From positions 1-33,961 of the forward strand of contig JAJYDG010000009.1 in assembly GCA_021777675.1 (NCBI GenBank): DNA of 33,961 nucleotides, written 5' to 3'. Made by a program: the position numbers and the translations under genes. The notes beneath the pieces are model-generated. The model was given only the letters and a program-made list of their open reading frames with translations, did not search any database and was not told the origin of the DNA. The first letter of the stretch is position 1. Every line of letters begins with the position of its first letter. The DNA is from a bacterium. GTDB taxonomy: Bacteria > Patescibacteriota > Minisyncoccia > Moranbacterales > UBA2206. Below, piece by piece: positions 1 through 7,890 of this stretch.

Positions 1-21
1 TATAGATGAATTCTAATATAT

Positions 22-922
22 CTATTGCACCACTTGACTGATATTTTCATAAATTTGGTTGGGCGTCAAATAATTATTTTTCTTTCTGGGGCGATTGTTC
101 AGATTGTCTTCAATCGGAGTAATAAGACTTGCTGTCTGATTGATATCTTTATCCTTTTTGGGAAAATACTGGCGCAAAAGTCCATTCAAATTCTCTGCAG
201 TGCCTTTTTCCCGGGAAGCGTAAGGATGACAGAAGTGGGATTGTGCACTAAAATCGTTTTTTTGGTTTCTTCGTGAAAAGCATTTTCACCGCCGTTATCT
301 CGGGTGATGCTTTTCACGAAATCTTCCGATTCTCTTTCGATCAATTTTCGGATAGACTGTTCATTTTCTTTCGCCCGTTTGCTTTTCAAAAGGTCAAGTC
401 GGCAAAGCAGAGACTACAGATTCGCAGATGGGATATTATTTTCCAACAAGAGGAAGATCTGCTTCCCGATGTCCGCACTCTTTCCGCTCATTGATTTTTT
501 GCGAATGTTCTTCAATAGAAACCTTATTCTTTATCGGAGCAGAGTGCTGATATCGGAGTTGCCCAACTTTTCTCTTGTAACATAGATGTGAATACAGTTT
601 TTCATGTCTTTTCGCGTGGTTGTAAATGTAATCATAAATTGTTTCATGGCAAAGAGTCAGCCCATCAAGATTATCTGGTGGTTCCGAAACGAGCGTTCCG
701 GCGATTTGCTCCGGCGACCAGTCCTCTTTGAGTTTTTTGATAATGAATTTTTTCAGTTTCGGATTTTTATCAACTTAAACGGATTTCGCGGTATAGGGCA
801 AATGTTCTCCTGAATGGTTTTTAATCTCCCGTACAATGACTGAATGGTCTCTTTTTAGCCTTCTGGCAATCTCGCAGATAGTGCTCAACTCGTTCTCGTT
901 CATAGTAAGTTATTCTTTGCAT
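22..922 (-). pseudogene. IS30-family transposase, frameshifted
   Basis: Read on the minus strand from the ATG at 922, the product begins MQRITYYERERVEHYL, the usual IS30 helix-turn-helix start. It then has to change frame to continue as EIARRLKRDHSVIVREI. A stop follows after about 40 more codons (PYTAKSV*), and further frame changes are needed before the DDE core motif TRDNGGENAFHEE. The C-terminal part carries FCHPYASREKGTAENLNGLL and LNNRPRKKNNYLTPNQIYE, both diagnostic of the family, and ends at the stop at 22-24 inside the left inverted repeat. At least two frameshifts and one or more stops make it non-functional. Only short pieces appear in the ORF track (186-389). Confidence 0.85.
24..38. 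repeat. Left terminal inverted repeat of IS30 remnant
   Basis: ATTGCACCACTTGAC pairs as an inverted repeat with GTAAAGTGGTGCAAT at 976-990, with one mismatch. Confidence 0.8.
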
Positions 923-975
923 AAGCCACTTTACTACCCTTAAAAGTTAACTGGTAATCATACCATGGGGTTTGG

Positions 976-990
976 GTAAAGTGGTGCAAT
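976..990. repeat. Right terminal inverted repeat of IS30 remnant
   Basis: GTAAAGTGGTGCAAT is the inverted copy of the left end at 24-38. It lies about 55 bp upstream of the transposase start on the minus strand, as expected for the 5' end of an IS30 element. Confidence 0.8.
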
Positions 991-1021
991 GGGTTTTGAA
1001 TCCGTCATGTACTGCGTGCGC

Positions 1022-1050
1022 TTGATTTTTTTCTTGTCTTAGTGTATAAT
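1022..1050 (+). promoter_or_regulatory. Sigma-70-type promoter of the RNA-binding protein gene
   Basis: TTGATT at 1022-1027 and TATAAT at 1045-1050 are separated by 17 bp. Transcription would start near 1057, giving an untranslated leader of about 135 nt before the ATG at 1192. Confidence 0.7.
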
Positions 1051-1077
1051 GAATCCATTGTAAGTTTTCTCAGCAGG

Positions 1078-1189
1078 TTTTGCCTTATATGTGAATCTAA
1101 GGAAAAGACTGAAAGCATTAGTTTTCAGGAAAGTAAGCTTAAGCGGGAAGGTCGGCTTGCAATTGTTAATTTTAAGTTATAAGGCAAAA
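1078..1189 (+). promoter_or_regulatory. Structured 5' leader with long-range pairing onto the ribosome-binding region
   Basis: TTTTGCCTTATA at 1078-1089, near the predicted RNA 5' end, is perfectly complementary over 12 bases to TATAAGGCAAAA at 1178-1189, which ends two bases before the ATG and contains the only purine-rich ribosome-binding candidate (AAGG). Closing this stem would hide the initiation region. About 88 nt lie between the arms. Long structured leaders are known for cold-shock genes. Control by temperature or by the RNA-binding protein itself is an inference. Confidence 0.6.
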
Positions 1190-1191
1190 AA

Positions 1192-1512
1192 ATGGCACAA
1201 AAATTGTATGTAGGAGGTTTATCCTACAGCACAACCCAAGACGGCTTGAAAGATTATTTTTCTCAAGCAGGAGCTGTTCAGACGGCGATTATCATCATTG
1301 ATAAAATGTCCGGACGCTCGAAAGGTTTTGGTTTCGTGGAAATGTCTTCTGATGAAGAAGCGCAAAAAGCTATTGCTATGTTTGATGGAAAAGAGTTCGA
1401 AGGAAGAACTTTGACTGTTAACGAAGCTCGTCCGATGGAGGAACGACCAAGAACTGGTGGTTTTCGAAAATCAGGCGGAGACGGTGGCTTTCGTGGTGGA
1501 AAAAGATACTAA
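1192..1512 (+). CDS. RRM-domain RNA-binding protein, glycine/arginine-rich tail
   Basis: This is a 106-residue single RNA recognition motif protein. RNP2 (LYVGGL) is at residues 5-10 and RNP1 (KGFGFVEM) lies near residue 44; the RRM covers roughly residues 4-80. The tail is rich in Gly, Arg and Phe (GGFRKSGGDGGFRGGKRY), as in the small cold-inducible Rbp proteins of cyanobacteria and other bacteria. It probably binds single-stranded RNA in the cytoplasm as a chaperone. It stands alone, with its own promoter, a self-pairing leader and a strong terminator, so it is a single-gene unit. The family assignment is firm; the regulatory role is inferred. Confidence 0.95.
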   Translation: MAQKLYVGGLSYSTTQDGLKDYFSQAGAVQTAIIIIDKMSGRSKGFGFVEMSSDEEAQKAIAMFDGKEFEGRTLTVNEARPMEERPRTGGFRKSGGDGGFRGGKRY

Positions 1513-1533
1513 ATTATCTTTGAAAGTCTAAAA

Positions 1534-1566
1534 AACAGTTCCGAGCAATCGGAGCTGTTTTTTTTG
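1534..1566 (+). terminator. Intrinsic terminator after the RRM gene
   Basis: The stem AACAGTTCCGA / TCGGAGCTGTT (11 bp with one G-U pair, loop GCAA) is followed directly by a T run, 22 bp after the stop codon. Confidence 0.9.
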
Positions 1567-1576
1567 TGAATTTGAC

Positions 1577-1605
1577 TTGCGAAATAATCCGGCTATTGTT
1601 ATAAT
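1577..1605 (+). promoter_or_regulatory. Extended -10 promoter for the thioredoxin-like lipoprotein operon
   Basis: TTGCGA at 1577-1582, a 17-bp spacer, then TATAAT at 1600-1605 preceded by TG at 1597-1598 (extended -10). Transcription would begin near 1612. Confidence 0.6.
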
Positions 1606-1642
1606 TTATTAAGTTGAAATTTAATTTTAGTTTTTGAATTTT

Positions 1643-2020
1643 ATGAAGAAAAATAGTTTTAAGATTTTTTTATTGTTTTTTGGGATTTTTATGTTAAGCG
1701 GTTGTATGAATCAAAAAGCGCAAGCGCCGGTTATTGATGATGCAACGATAATTTTGTTTTACGGGCAAGAATGTCCACATTGTCAAATTGTGGAGAAATA
1801 TATTGCGGATAATAATATAAAAAATAAAGTTGTTTTTTCTGAGCGAGAAGTTAACCACAATAGCGCCAATGCTGATTTTATGATGAAAAAGCAAGAATCT
1901 TGCAATCAGTTTGATAAAAACAATGTCGGAGCGGTTCCTTTTTTATGGACAAAAGAAAAATGCTATATAGGGCAAGATGAAATAATGCAATTTTTTAAAG
2001 ATAAAACAAATGGTCGGTAA
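1643..2020 (+). CDS. Thioredoxin-like lipoprotein with CPHC motif
   Basis: From the ATG at 1643 this gives a 125-residue lipoprotein. The ORF track starts at an upstream TTG, but the ATG gives the better signal peptide (MKKNSFKIFLLFFGIFMLSGC). The lipobox is LSGC, so the mature protein should be lipid-anchored outside the membrane. The active-site-like motif ECPHCQIVEKYI matches the CxxC of thioredoxin/glutaredoxin-fold proteins, and VGAVPFLW holds the expected cis-proline region. It overlaps the next gene by 11 bp. A role in extracytoplasmic thiol-disulfide exchange is likely; the partner is unknown. Lgt, which would lipidate it, is encoded at 5902-6738. Confidence 0.75.
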   Translation: MKKNSFKIFLLFFGIFMLSGCMNQKAQAPVIDDATIILFYGQECPHCQIVEKYIADNNIKNKVVFSEREVNHNSANADFMMKKQESCNQFDKNNVGAVPFLWTKEKCYIGQDEIMQFFKDKTNGR

Positions 2021-2531
2021 GAATTTCAAAAAGAATTTTTTTTTGCTCTTACTTTTTGTATTTTTTTTGCCCATTTTTTCAGCACGGGCATTTTGTCCTG
2101 TTTGTGTGGTGGCGGTGGGCGCCGGACTCGAACTTTCACATTATCTTGGAATTGATGATACGGTAACCGGCCTGTGGATTGGCGCATTGCTTGTGGCACT
2201 TTCTGCATGGACATTGGAATGGATGAAGAATAAAAAAATCAGTTTTAGACTAAAAACATTTTTGGTTTATGCCGCTTATTATTTATTTACGATTATTCCG
2301 CTTTATTTTGTCGGTCTTATGGGACAGGCGCGGCATAGTTTTTGGGGTGTGGATAAATTGCTTTTGGGAATAATTGCAGGCAGCCTGGTTTTTTATTTTG
2401 GTGGAATGTGGCATTTGCAATTAAAGAAAAAAAATAATAACAAAGTCTATATTCCTTTTCAAAAAGTAATTGTTCCAGTCGCATTGCTTTTAATCTTGAG
2501 CTTGCTTTTTTATTATTTAACATTAAAATAA
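2010..2531 (+). CDS. Polytopic membrane protein with CPVC motif
   Basis: This 173-residue protein has an N-terminal hydrophobic segment ending in SARAF, which could be a cleavable signal, followed at once by CPVC. About four further membrane segments follow: around TVTGLWIGALLVALSAW, FLVYAAYYLFTIIPLYFVGL, LLLGIIAGSLVFYF and VIVPVALLLILSLLFYYL. The N-terminal CxxC lying just outside the membrane, and the overlap with a CPHC lipoprotein gene, suggest that the pair works together in disulfide chemistry. No family is recognised, so this is inference from motif and neighbourhood. Confidence 0.75.
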   Translation: MVGKNFKKNFFLLLLFVFFLPIFSARAFCPVCVVAVGAGLELSHYLGIDDTVTGLWIGALLVALSAWTLEWMKNKKISFRLKTFLVYAAYYLFTIIPLYFVGLMGQARHSFWGVDKLLLGIIAGSLVFYFGGMWHLQLKKKNNNKVYIPFQKVIVPVALLLILSLLFYYLTLK

Positions 2532-2538
2532 TAAACAT

Positions 2539-3114
2539 ATGGAAGAAAATAAAATCAAAAGTCTTAATGAGTTTGTGGAAAAAATCGACCAGATGAAAAA
2601 ACAAGACAAAATGGATTTGTCGTCTGATCAGGATTTAAGTCTGGCAATTATGAATCTTATTAGCATTGAAGAACACTTCTTTTTTACGGCGGAAAAAACA
2701 GGCAAAAGCGAATATTTTGATTTATTGCAAGAAGTTAGAAAAATGCGCGGGGAACTTTTGCGAAAAATTATCAAAGAATATGAGGGAGAAGTTTGGTGCA
2801 TTTCCAAACATTTGCTAGCAGCTTCTATGCGACTTATGGAGGTTGGAACAAAGCAGCAAGGAATGGGAAATAAAGAAGCGGCGCATGAGCTATTTCATAA
2901 ATCCTATGACCTCTATGGAATGTTTTGGGCACTCAATATGAAATTAATCGGAACAAATGATGTAAAGGAAATGGCGGGAATAAAAAAAACACAAAACTTA
3001 AGTATTAAAAAAATTGATGAAAATGCTTTAAGCAAAAACGATAAGAATCCGTCTGGCTTTACTGGAAAATTGCGAGAGTTAGTGAGAAAAGCGATTGATT
3101 GTTGTATAGAATAA
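2539..3114 (+). CDS. Hypothetical helical protein
   Basis: A soluble, mostly alpha-helical protein of 191 residues with no signal peptide. It starts 8 bp after the CPVC membrane protein stop, so it is probably in the same operon. The middle (about residues 30-140) reads as a helical bundle (SIEEHFFFTAEKTGK, HLLAASMRLMEVGTK, AAHELFHKSYDLYGMFWALN), with a charged, lysine-rich C-terminal tail. The His/Glu-rich helices could suggest metal binding but no clear motif is present. I do not recognise the family. Confidence 0.7.
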   Translation: MEENKIKSLNEFVEKIDQMKKQDKMDLSSDQDLSLAIMNLISIEEHFFFTAEKTGKSEYFDLLQEVRKMRGELLRKIIKEYEGEVWCISKHLLAASMRLMEVGTKQQGMGNKEAAHELFHKSYDLYGMFWALNMKLIGTNDVKEMAGIKKTQNLSIKKIDENALSKNDKNPSGFTGKLRELVRKAIDCCIE

Positions 3115-3185
3115 ATAAAAAAAAGAGTTTCGGTCGATGCTCTTCGTATTCGAATATTAATTAATTTAAAAAATTAAATAAATAT

Positions 3186-3551
3186 ATGAAAAAAAATTTA
3201 GCCGGTTTTATTTTGGGTGTGACAGTTTTGCTTCTAGCCGGTTGCGGTTCCGGTAACAGCACAACAACAACTGATACTGCAAAGAATGAAACATCCAATG
3301 CGGATACTACGCAAATACAAAAAACAAACAATTCTTCAGGCGCCGAAACAGCCAATGTCCCGGTAGCGATAGATCCTTCTACATTGCCGAAGGCGACAGG
3401 AAATCCTGATGATGCGGTTAATGCAATTATTGATGGCGCTGATAAAGAAAAGGCGCAAACTGTGAGCGATAGCACGGATGCTACTTCGGCAGTGGATAGC
3501 AGTGCGGACACTAATAATTTAAATAACACATATGATCAAAACAATTTATAA
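3186..3551 (+). CDS. Small Thr/Ser/Asn-rich lipoprotein
   Basis: This 121-residue lipoprotein has a classical signal (MKKNLAGFILGVTVLLLAGC) and lipobox LAGC at residues 17-20. The mature part is low-complexity and rich in Thr, Ser, Asn, Ala and Asp, with no domain that I recognise; it is probably an unstructured surface protein. Its 3' end overlaps the next secreted protein by 20 bp, so the two are translated together. A small hairpin (AAGAG/CTCTT) lies upstream near 3123. Confidence 0.7.
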   Translation: MKKNLAGFILGVTVLLLAGCGSGNSTTTTDTAKNETSNADTTQIQKTNNSSGAETANVPVAIDPSTLPKATGNPDDAVNAIIDGADKEKAQTVSDSTDATSAVDSSADTNNLNNTYDQNNL

Positions 3552-4434
3552 AAAAAGCTTTTCATTTTTGGTTGTTTTCGGTCTGATTTTTTCTGCTACC
3601 GGCGTCTTGGCTGATAATGGCAATGGGCAGGGCGTTTCCAGCAAGCCTGTCATGCCGGATAGCACCACCGGAAGTGGTAATGGGCAAGGAATCGTCAATA
3701 AAATTAAATCAAACGGAAATATATGTGAAAGAATTACTGAACGGGCAGGAGCATTTCAGCAAAAAGCAAGCGATCAAGAGAGTCAAATCAAAACCAGAAA
3801 TATGACAAGATTGACCAATTGGACAACGAAAGAAAGCGAACAAGACGCTAAACTAGCCGGATTAAGGGCTGGTTGGGATACTAATAGAAAAAATCAATTT
3901 TCCGCACTTGAAGCAAAAGCGCAAACAGATGCACAGAAAACGGCTGTTGCTAATTTTGAGACTATAACCAATGCAGCTATTACGACAAGACGAGCAGCTG
4001 TTGATGATGCTATTAAAGCCTTTAGAATTGGTATGCAAAATGCAATTACAACAAGACAAGGACAAATCGATCAATTAGTTTCAGGATCGGCGGCTTCCAG
4101 GCAATCCTTATGGAGTAAAGCGGAAGCGGATTGCACAGCAGGCGTGGACGCAAAAACCGTAATGGCTAATTTGAAAAGCGGAATGCAGGCGATTCGTACT
4201 CAGACTCAATCAGACAAGCAAAATGTAGCCAAAATCAATACAACCGTGGCCACTTTAGTAGCAACAAGAAAAGCCACTGTGGATAAGGCTTTTTCTGATT
4301 TTAAAGCAACGATGGAACAAGCTAGGATTGCGTTGAAAAAAGCTTTTGGAACAACAGCTACGACAAATTCCACTCCGACAACTACTCCAACCACCACAAC
4401 TACCACAACTACGCCAACAACTATTGGAAATTAA
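3532..4434 (+). CDS. Secreted coiled-coil protein with Thr-rich tail
   Basis: A 300-residue exported protein. It has a signal peptide (SFSFLVVFGLIFSATGVLADN), a Gly/Asn-rich linker containing two NGQG repeats, and a long helical region at about residues 65-270 rich in Ala, Lys, Gln and Thr that looks like coiled coil. Two cysteines (ICERI and ADCTAG) could form a disulfide. The C-terminal 30 residues are almost all Thr and Pro, a typical extended cell-surface stalk or glycosylation target. It is co-translated with the preceding lipoprotein. The function is unknown; a surface or envelope structural role is the best guess. Confidence 0.75.
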   Translation: MIKTIYKKSFSFLVVFGLIFSATGVLADNGNGQGVSSKPVMPDSTTGSGNGQGIVNKIKSNGNICERITERAGAFQQKASDQESQIKTRNMTRLTNWTTKESEQDAKLAGLRAGWDTNRKNQFSALEAKAQTDAQKTAVANFETITNAAITTRRAAVDDAIKAFRIGMQNAITTRQGQIDQLVSGSAASRQSLWSKAEADCTAGVDAKTVMANLKSGMQAIRTQTQSDKQNVAKINTTVATLVATRKATVDKAFSDFKATMEQARIALKKAFGTTATTNSTPTTTPTTTTTTTTPTTIGN

Positions 4435-4456
4435 GCGAGTTTAGCTTGAAATTGAA

Positions 4457-4496
4457 AAATAAATCCATTTCGCACATCGAAATGGATTTTATTTTG
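4457..4496 (+). terminator. Intrinsic terminator between the secreted protein and ddl
   Basis: The long stem AAATAAATCCATTTCG / CGAAATGGATTT-ATTTT with loop CACAT lies 22 bp after the stop codon. The arms are A-rich and T-rich, so it could act in both directions. Confidence 0.7.
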
Positions 4497-4536
4497 AAAA
4501 AATGATAGAATGAAGATGTAATTTTTTTATAAGCAT

Positions 4537-5598
4537 ATGAAAAAAATAAAATTGGGAATTGTTTTTGGCGGTCGCTCCAATGAACACGAGGTTTCTTTGA
4601 AGTCGGCAAAGCAGGTTATTGATGCTATCAATAAAGAGCGTTATAAAATTTCTCCCATTGCAATTACAAAAAAGGGTGTTTGGCTTTTTGAAGACAGTGG
4701 TTTGAAATATTTGGATTTTAATTTAGCAAAAGCGCAAAAAGAAGGAGGAGTTGAAGTTGATGCGGATTTTTTATCGGAAAAAAATGATGATGTTTTTGAA
4801 CTATTAAAAAAATTGGATTTAATTTTACCTATCTTGCATGGTCCGTATGGCGAAGATGGGAGATTGCAAGGAATGCTTGATATGCTTTCCGTTCCATATG
4901 TTTTTTCCGGTGCCTTAGCTTCCGCCTTAGCAATGAATAAACAAAAAACAAAAATAATCGCTAAAAAATGTGGTTTGAAGGTGGCGAAAGAAATTATTAT
5001 TGAAAAAAACAAAAAATATAAACCGGATAAAATTATTGAAAAAATAAATTTTCCTATTGTAATAAAACCAATTGAATTAGGATCTTCAGTGGGCATAGAT
5101 ATTGTTAAGAATAAACAAGAATTAGAGCAAGGTATTGAAAGAGCCTTGTCTTATGGTGAAAAAGTTATGTTGGAACAATATATAAAAGGTCGAGAACTGA
5201 CTGTCGGAGTAATGGGGGAAAAAACTCCCAAGGCCTTGCCGGTTATTGAAATTATTCCAAAGCTTTCCAATTTTTTTGACTATAAAGCAAAATATCAAGT
5301 TGGCGGTTCGCAAGAAATTTGTCCGGCGGATATTCCTGAAGAAATTCGAAAAAAAGTGCAAAAAAACGCGGTAAAAATCTTTAAAGCTTTGGATTGTCGT
5401 GATTTGGCGCGAGCGGATTTTATTTGGAAAAATGATTCAAAAGAGATTTATTTTTTGGAAATAAACACTATTCCGGGAATGACTGGCACCAGTCTTGCTC
5501 CTCAAGCGGCTAAGGCAAGCGGAATGGATTTTTCTCAGTTTCTGGATAAGCTCATAATAGGTGCTTTAAAAAGAAAAAATAAAAATTTTTATGCCTAA
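4537..5598 (+). CDS. ddl: D-alanine--D-alanine ligase
   Basis: This 353-residue ATP-grasp enzyme joins two D-Ala to make the dipeptide for peptidoglycan precursors in the cytoplasm. Characteristic motifs are present in order: GGRSNEHEVSLKSA (N-terminal fold), HGPYGEDGRLQG, KPIELGSSVGI (ATP-grasp core), EQYIKGRELTVGV, YQVGGSQEICPADI, and the metal-binding FLEINTIPGMTGTS near the C-terminus. Its length is usual for the family. The ATG is preceded by AT-rich sequence without a Shine-Dalgarno, as for most backbone genes here. A weak promoter (TTGAAA, 17 bp, TGTAAT) may end about 15 bp upstream. The next gene overlaps by 8 bp. Confidence 0.96.
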   Translation: MKKIKLGIVFGGRSNEHEVSLKSAKQVIDAINKERYKISPIAITKKGVWLFEDSGLKYLDFNLAKAQKEGGVEVDADFLSEKNDDVFELLKKLDLILPILHGPYGEDGRLQGMLDMLSVPYVFSGALASALAMNKQKTKIIAKKCGLKVAKEIIIEKNKKYKPDKIIEKINFPIVIKPIELGSSVGIDIVKNKQELEQGIERALSYGEKVMLEQYIKGRELTVGVMGEKTPKALPVIEIIPKLSNFFDYKAKYQVGGSQEICPADIPEEIRKKVQKNAVKIFKALDCRDLARADFIWKNDSKEIYFLEINTIPGMTGTSLAPQAAKASGMDFSQFLDKLIIGALKRKNKNFYA

Positions 5599-5887
5599 GA
5601 TTAATATAAAATTAAAAGAAGATCTGGCTGAAGTTAAAAAGGAGGTTAGTCGAAGAACCTTTGATTATGTGATTACAGCTTTCGGTTTGGTGGCTGGTTT
5701 GGCATGGAACGATGCGATAAAATCCCTCATAGAATATCTTTTTCCACAAAATCAAAATGGAGTCAAAGCCAAGCTTATCTATGCGATTTTCATTACTTTG
5801 ATTATGGCGATAGTGAGTTACTATGTGGCAAGGTTTTCTCCCAAAGAAGAAAATGTTAAAAAAAGAAAAAGTCGTCACAAAGAATAA
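5591..5887 (+). CDS. DUF5654-like small membrane protein
   Basis: A 98-residue protein with two predicted membrane helices: YVITAFGLVAGLAWNDAIKSLI and AKLIYAIFITLIMAIVSYYVA. The LAWNDAI signature followed by a second helix resembles DUF5654-family proteins, which are frequent in Patescibacteria and Archaea and have no known function. It overlaps the end of ddl by 8 bp and precedes lgt by 14 bp, so it sits in an envelope-related operon. The charged C-terminal tail is KKRKSRHKE. Confidence 0.75.
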   Translation: MPKINIKLKEDLAEVKKEVSRRTFDYVITAFGLVAGLAWNDAIKSLIEYLFPQNQNGVKAKLIYAIFITLIMAIVSYYVARFSPKEENVKKRKSRHKE

Positions 5888-5901
5888 TAGGAAGCTGAAA
5901 A

Positions 5902-6738
5902 ATGAATAATTTTTTGGAGTTTTATCAATATTTGCCTTATCGAGTAGATCCGGAAATTTTTCATATCGGTCAATATTTTTTTGGCTGGTATGCTTTTATG
6001 TATTTGGCAGGTTTTTCTACGGTTTATTTGCTTTTGCGGAAAAGATTGATTTTGAGAGAAGGCAAAATATCAGAAGAACAGTTGTCGGATATTTTAATTT
6101 TTTGTTTTATTGGAGCAATAATCGGTGGTCGCTTAGGTTATGTGTTTTTTTATGATTTGTCTTATTATTTAGCCAATCCTTTGGCGGTCATATCTCCATT
6201 TGATCTCTCCAGTGGAAAACTAATTGGAATTCGTGGAATGAGTTATCATGGCGGATTGATTGGGGCGCTTATTTTTGGAATTATTTTTGCGAAAAAAAAC
6301 AAGCTTGATTTTTGGCAAATAACGGATTTTATTTTGCCAGCTATTCCGGCAGGATATTTTTTTGGGAGAATCGGAAATTTTTTGAATGGTGAATTATACG
6401 GACGCATAACCGATAAATGGTGGGGAATGTATTTTCCCAATGATACTTTGAAAGTTTTGCGTTATCCATCACAAATATACGAAGCTTTTTTGGAGGGTTT
6501 TTTGTTGTTTGTTTTTTTTTGGAAAATAAGAAACAGAGCGGAATTTAAGGGGGTGATTCTAGCTTGGTATTTGATGAGTTATGCCATGATGCGTTTTATC
6601 GGGGAATTTTTTCGACAACCTGATGCGCAACTTGGATTATTGATTTGTGGCCTAAGTATGGGTCAACTTCTTAGTTTAGTAATGTTTTTTTGCGGGATGA
6701 CGATATTGTTTTGGCGAAAGAGAAAAAGTGTAGTATAA
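5902..6738 (+). CDS. lgt: Prolipoprotein diacylglyceryl transferase
   Basis: This 278-residue polytopic membrane enzyme transfers diacylglycerol from phosphatidylglycerol to the lipobox cysteine of prolipoproteins. Family motifs are clear: FGWYAFMYLAGF near the N-terminus, GGRLGYVFFY, GMSYHGGLIGA with the conserved His, and the Lgt signature GRIGNFLNGELYGR. About seven hydrophobic segments are visible and the length is normal. Its substrates plausibly include the lipoproteins at 1643 and 3186. It is the last gene of the ddl group; a promoter for the next gene overlaps its 3' end. Confidence 0.97.
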   Translation: MNNFLEFYQYLPYRVDPEIFHIGQYFFGWYAFMYLAGFSTVYLLLRKRLILREGKISEEQLSDILIFCFIGAIIGGRLGYVFFYDLSYYLANPLAVISPFDLSSGKLIGIRGMSYHGGLIGALIFGIIFAKKNKLDFWQITDFILPAIPAGYFFGRIGNFLNGELYGRITDKWWGMYFPNDTLKVLRYPSQIYEAFLEGFLLFVFFWKIRNRAEFKGVILAWYLMSYAMMRFIGEFFRQPDAQLGLLICGLSMGQLLSLVMFFCGMTILFWRKRKSVV

Positions 6739-6739
6739 T
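6711..6739 (+). promoter_or_regulatory. Promoter inside the 3' end of lgt
   Basis: TTGGCG at 6711-6716, a 17-bp spacer, and TATAAT at 6734-6739 straddle the lgt stop codon. Transcription would start near 6746, about 30 nt upstream of the next ATG. Confidence 0.65.
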
Positions 6740-6776
6740 TTATTAAGGTGATTTTGAAGAATATAAAAAATAACCG

Positions 6777-7847
6777 ATGCAAAAAATACAAAAACAATTT
6801 TCAGTTGATGGTATTTCCAAAGAACGACACAAGCAAAGGGAGTTTGATTATGATTTAGCGCAATTTGCCTTGAAGAATAAGAATTCTTCCGTTTTGTTTT
6901 CCCATAAATATGGACGAGTCAAGCAATTTACCACTCGAGATTCAAAATTGTATTTTACGCAAAAAGAATTAAAAAAAATTCGTTCCGGCGAAAGAGTGGA
7001 GTTTTTCACGGAAAGAGTTGATTGCGTCGGTTTTCGTTATGACAGAAAAAAAACATATTATGCTAAAAAAGAAAATCCATATTATTTTGAATTAAAAGAG
7101 CGTTATTCTAGTTTAAGACAATATATTACGGATGCTTTTCGCGGCTATACTCATGGAATAGGATTAGTGCGAATGTGGAATATATCCCTTGTAAGTTCGC
7201 TTATTTTTGGAATGTTTTTAATGACAATGATTTATCGTTATTTAGGGCAAGGAGCGCATGCCCAAGAAGACGGAGCTGTTTCTTCGTTGCCGAAAACAAC
7301 TCAAGTTCTGGGTGCGCAAACAACCAATCAGGAAGCTGTTCAAAGAGAAAGGGATTATTATACGGCAAAGATTTTGGCTGAATTGTCATCTAAAAAGAAC
7401 GCCGATTTTGAAAAAACATTGAGAAATATGGTTAGAGGCTATCCTATTGAAGCGATGGTTCCATATATTGCAAAACAAGATCGGGTTGTTGCGGCTTTCA
7501 TTGTCGCTATTGCCAAAAAAGAAAGTTCATGGGGAGTCCATGCCCCGGTTCTGGACGATCAGGATTGTTTTAATTATTGGGGTTTTCGCAAGAAAACTGA
7601 TAGAATGGGAACGGGGGGGCATACGTGCTTTAATAGTCGCCAAGAAGCTGTAACTGCGGTGGCAAACAGGATAAATACATTAGTGTATGATGAAAAAAAT
7701 GATACACCTGAAAAAATGGTTTCTCCATGGAAATGTGGTTATGATTGTTCATGGGATAGCAAGCAGGCGGTTCAAAAATGGATAGATGATGTAGACTTTT
7801 ATTTTAGAAAAATTGATACAGGAGATGAAGTAAATCCGGAGAGTTAG
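6777..7847 (+). CDS. Membrane-anchored protein with glucosaminidase/lysozyme-like domain
   Basis: A 356-residue protein. Residues 1-135 form a charged cytoplasmic part, one membrane helix follows (ISLVSSLIFGMFLMTMIYRYL, about 140-160), then an exported region. The C-terminal domain contains AFIVAIAKKESSWG, CFNYWGF and a Trp/Cys-rich end (SPWKCGYDCSWDSKQAVQKWID). The KESSWG-type helix with a catalytic-looking Glu resembles the lysozyme-like fold of N-acetylglucosaminidases, implying peptidoglycan cleavage outside the membrane. It has its own promoter and lies between lgt and rnhB. The domain assignment is by motif resemblance only. Confidence 0.7.
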   Translation: MQKIQKQFSVDGISKERHKQREFDYDLAQFALKNKNSSVLFSHKYGRVKQFTTRDSKLYFTQKELKKIRSGERVEFFTERVDCVGFRYDRKKTYYAKKENPYYFELKERYSSLRQYITDAFRGYTHGIGLVRMWNISLVSSLIFGMFLMTMIYRYLGQGAHAQEDGAVSSLPKTTQVLGAQTTNQEAVQRERDYYTAKILAELSSKKNADFEKTLRNMVRGYPIEAMVPYIAKQDRVVAAFIVAIAKKESSWGVHAPVLDDQDCFNYWGFRKKTDRMGTGGHTCFNSRQEAVTAVANRINTLVYDEKNDTPEKMVSPWKCGYDCSWDSKQAVQKWIDDVDFYFRKIDTGDEVNPES

Positions 7848-7890
7848 TGCTGTTTTTCTTAAGTTGCGAATAAACTAAAACACGAAAAAG

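Larger units (their letters stand above)
24..990 (-). mobile_element. Decayed IS30-family insertion sequence
   Basis: The segment is bounded by matching terminal inverted repeats: ATTGCACCACTTGAC at 24-38 and its near-perfect reverse complement at 976-990 (14 of 15 bases). Between them lies a minus-strand reading frame that is recognisably an IS30 transposase but is broken by frameshifts and stops. At about 967 bp it is close to the normal size for IS30 elements of about 1 kb. No convincing target duplication is visible outside the ends. The element lies just upstream of the RNA-binding protein promoter, which sits outside it. Confidence 0.85.
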
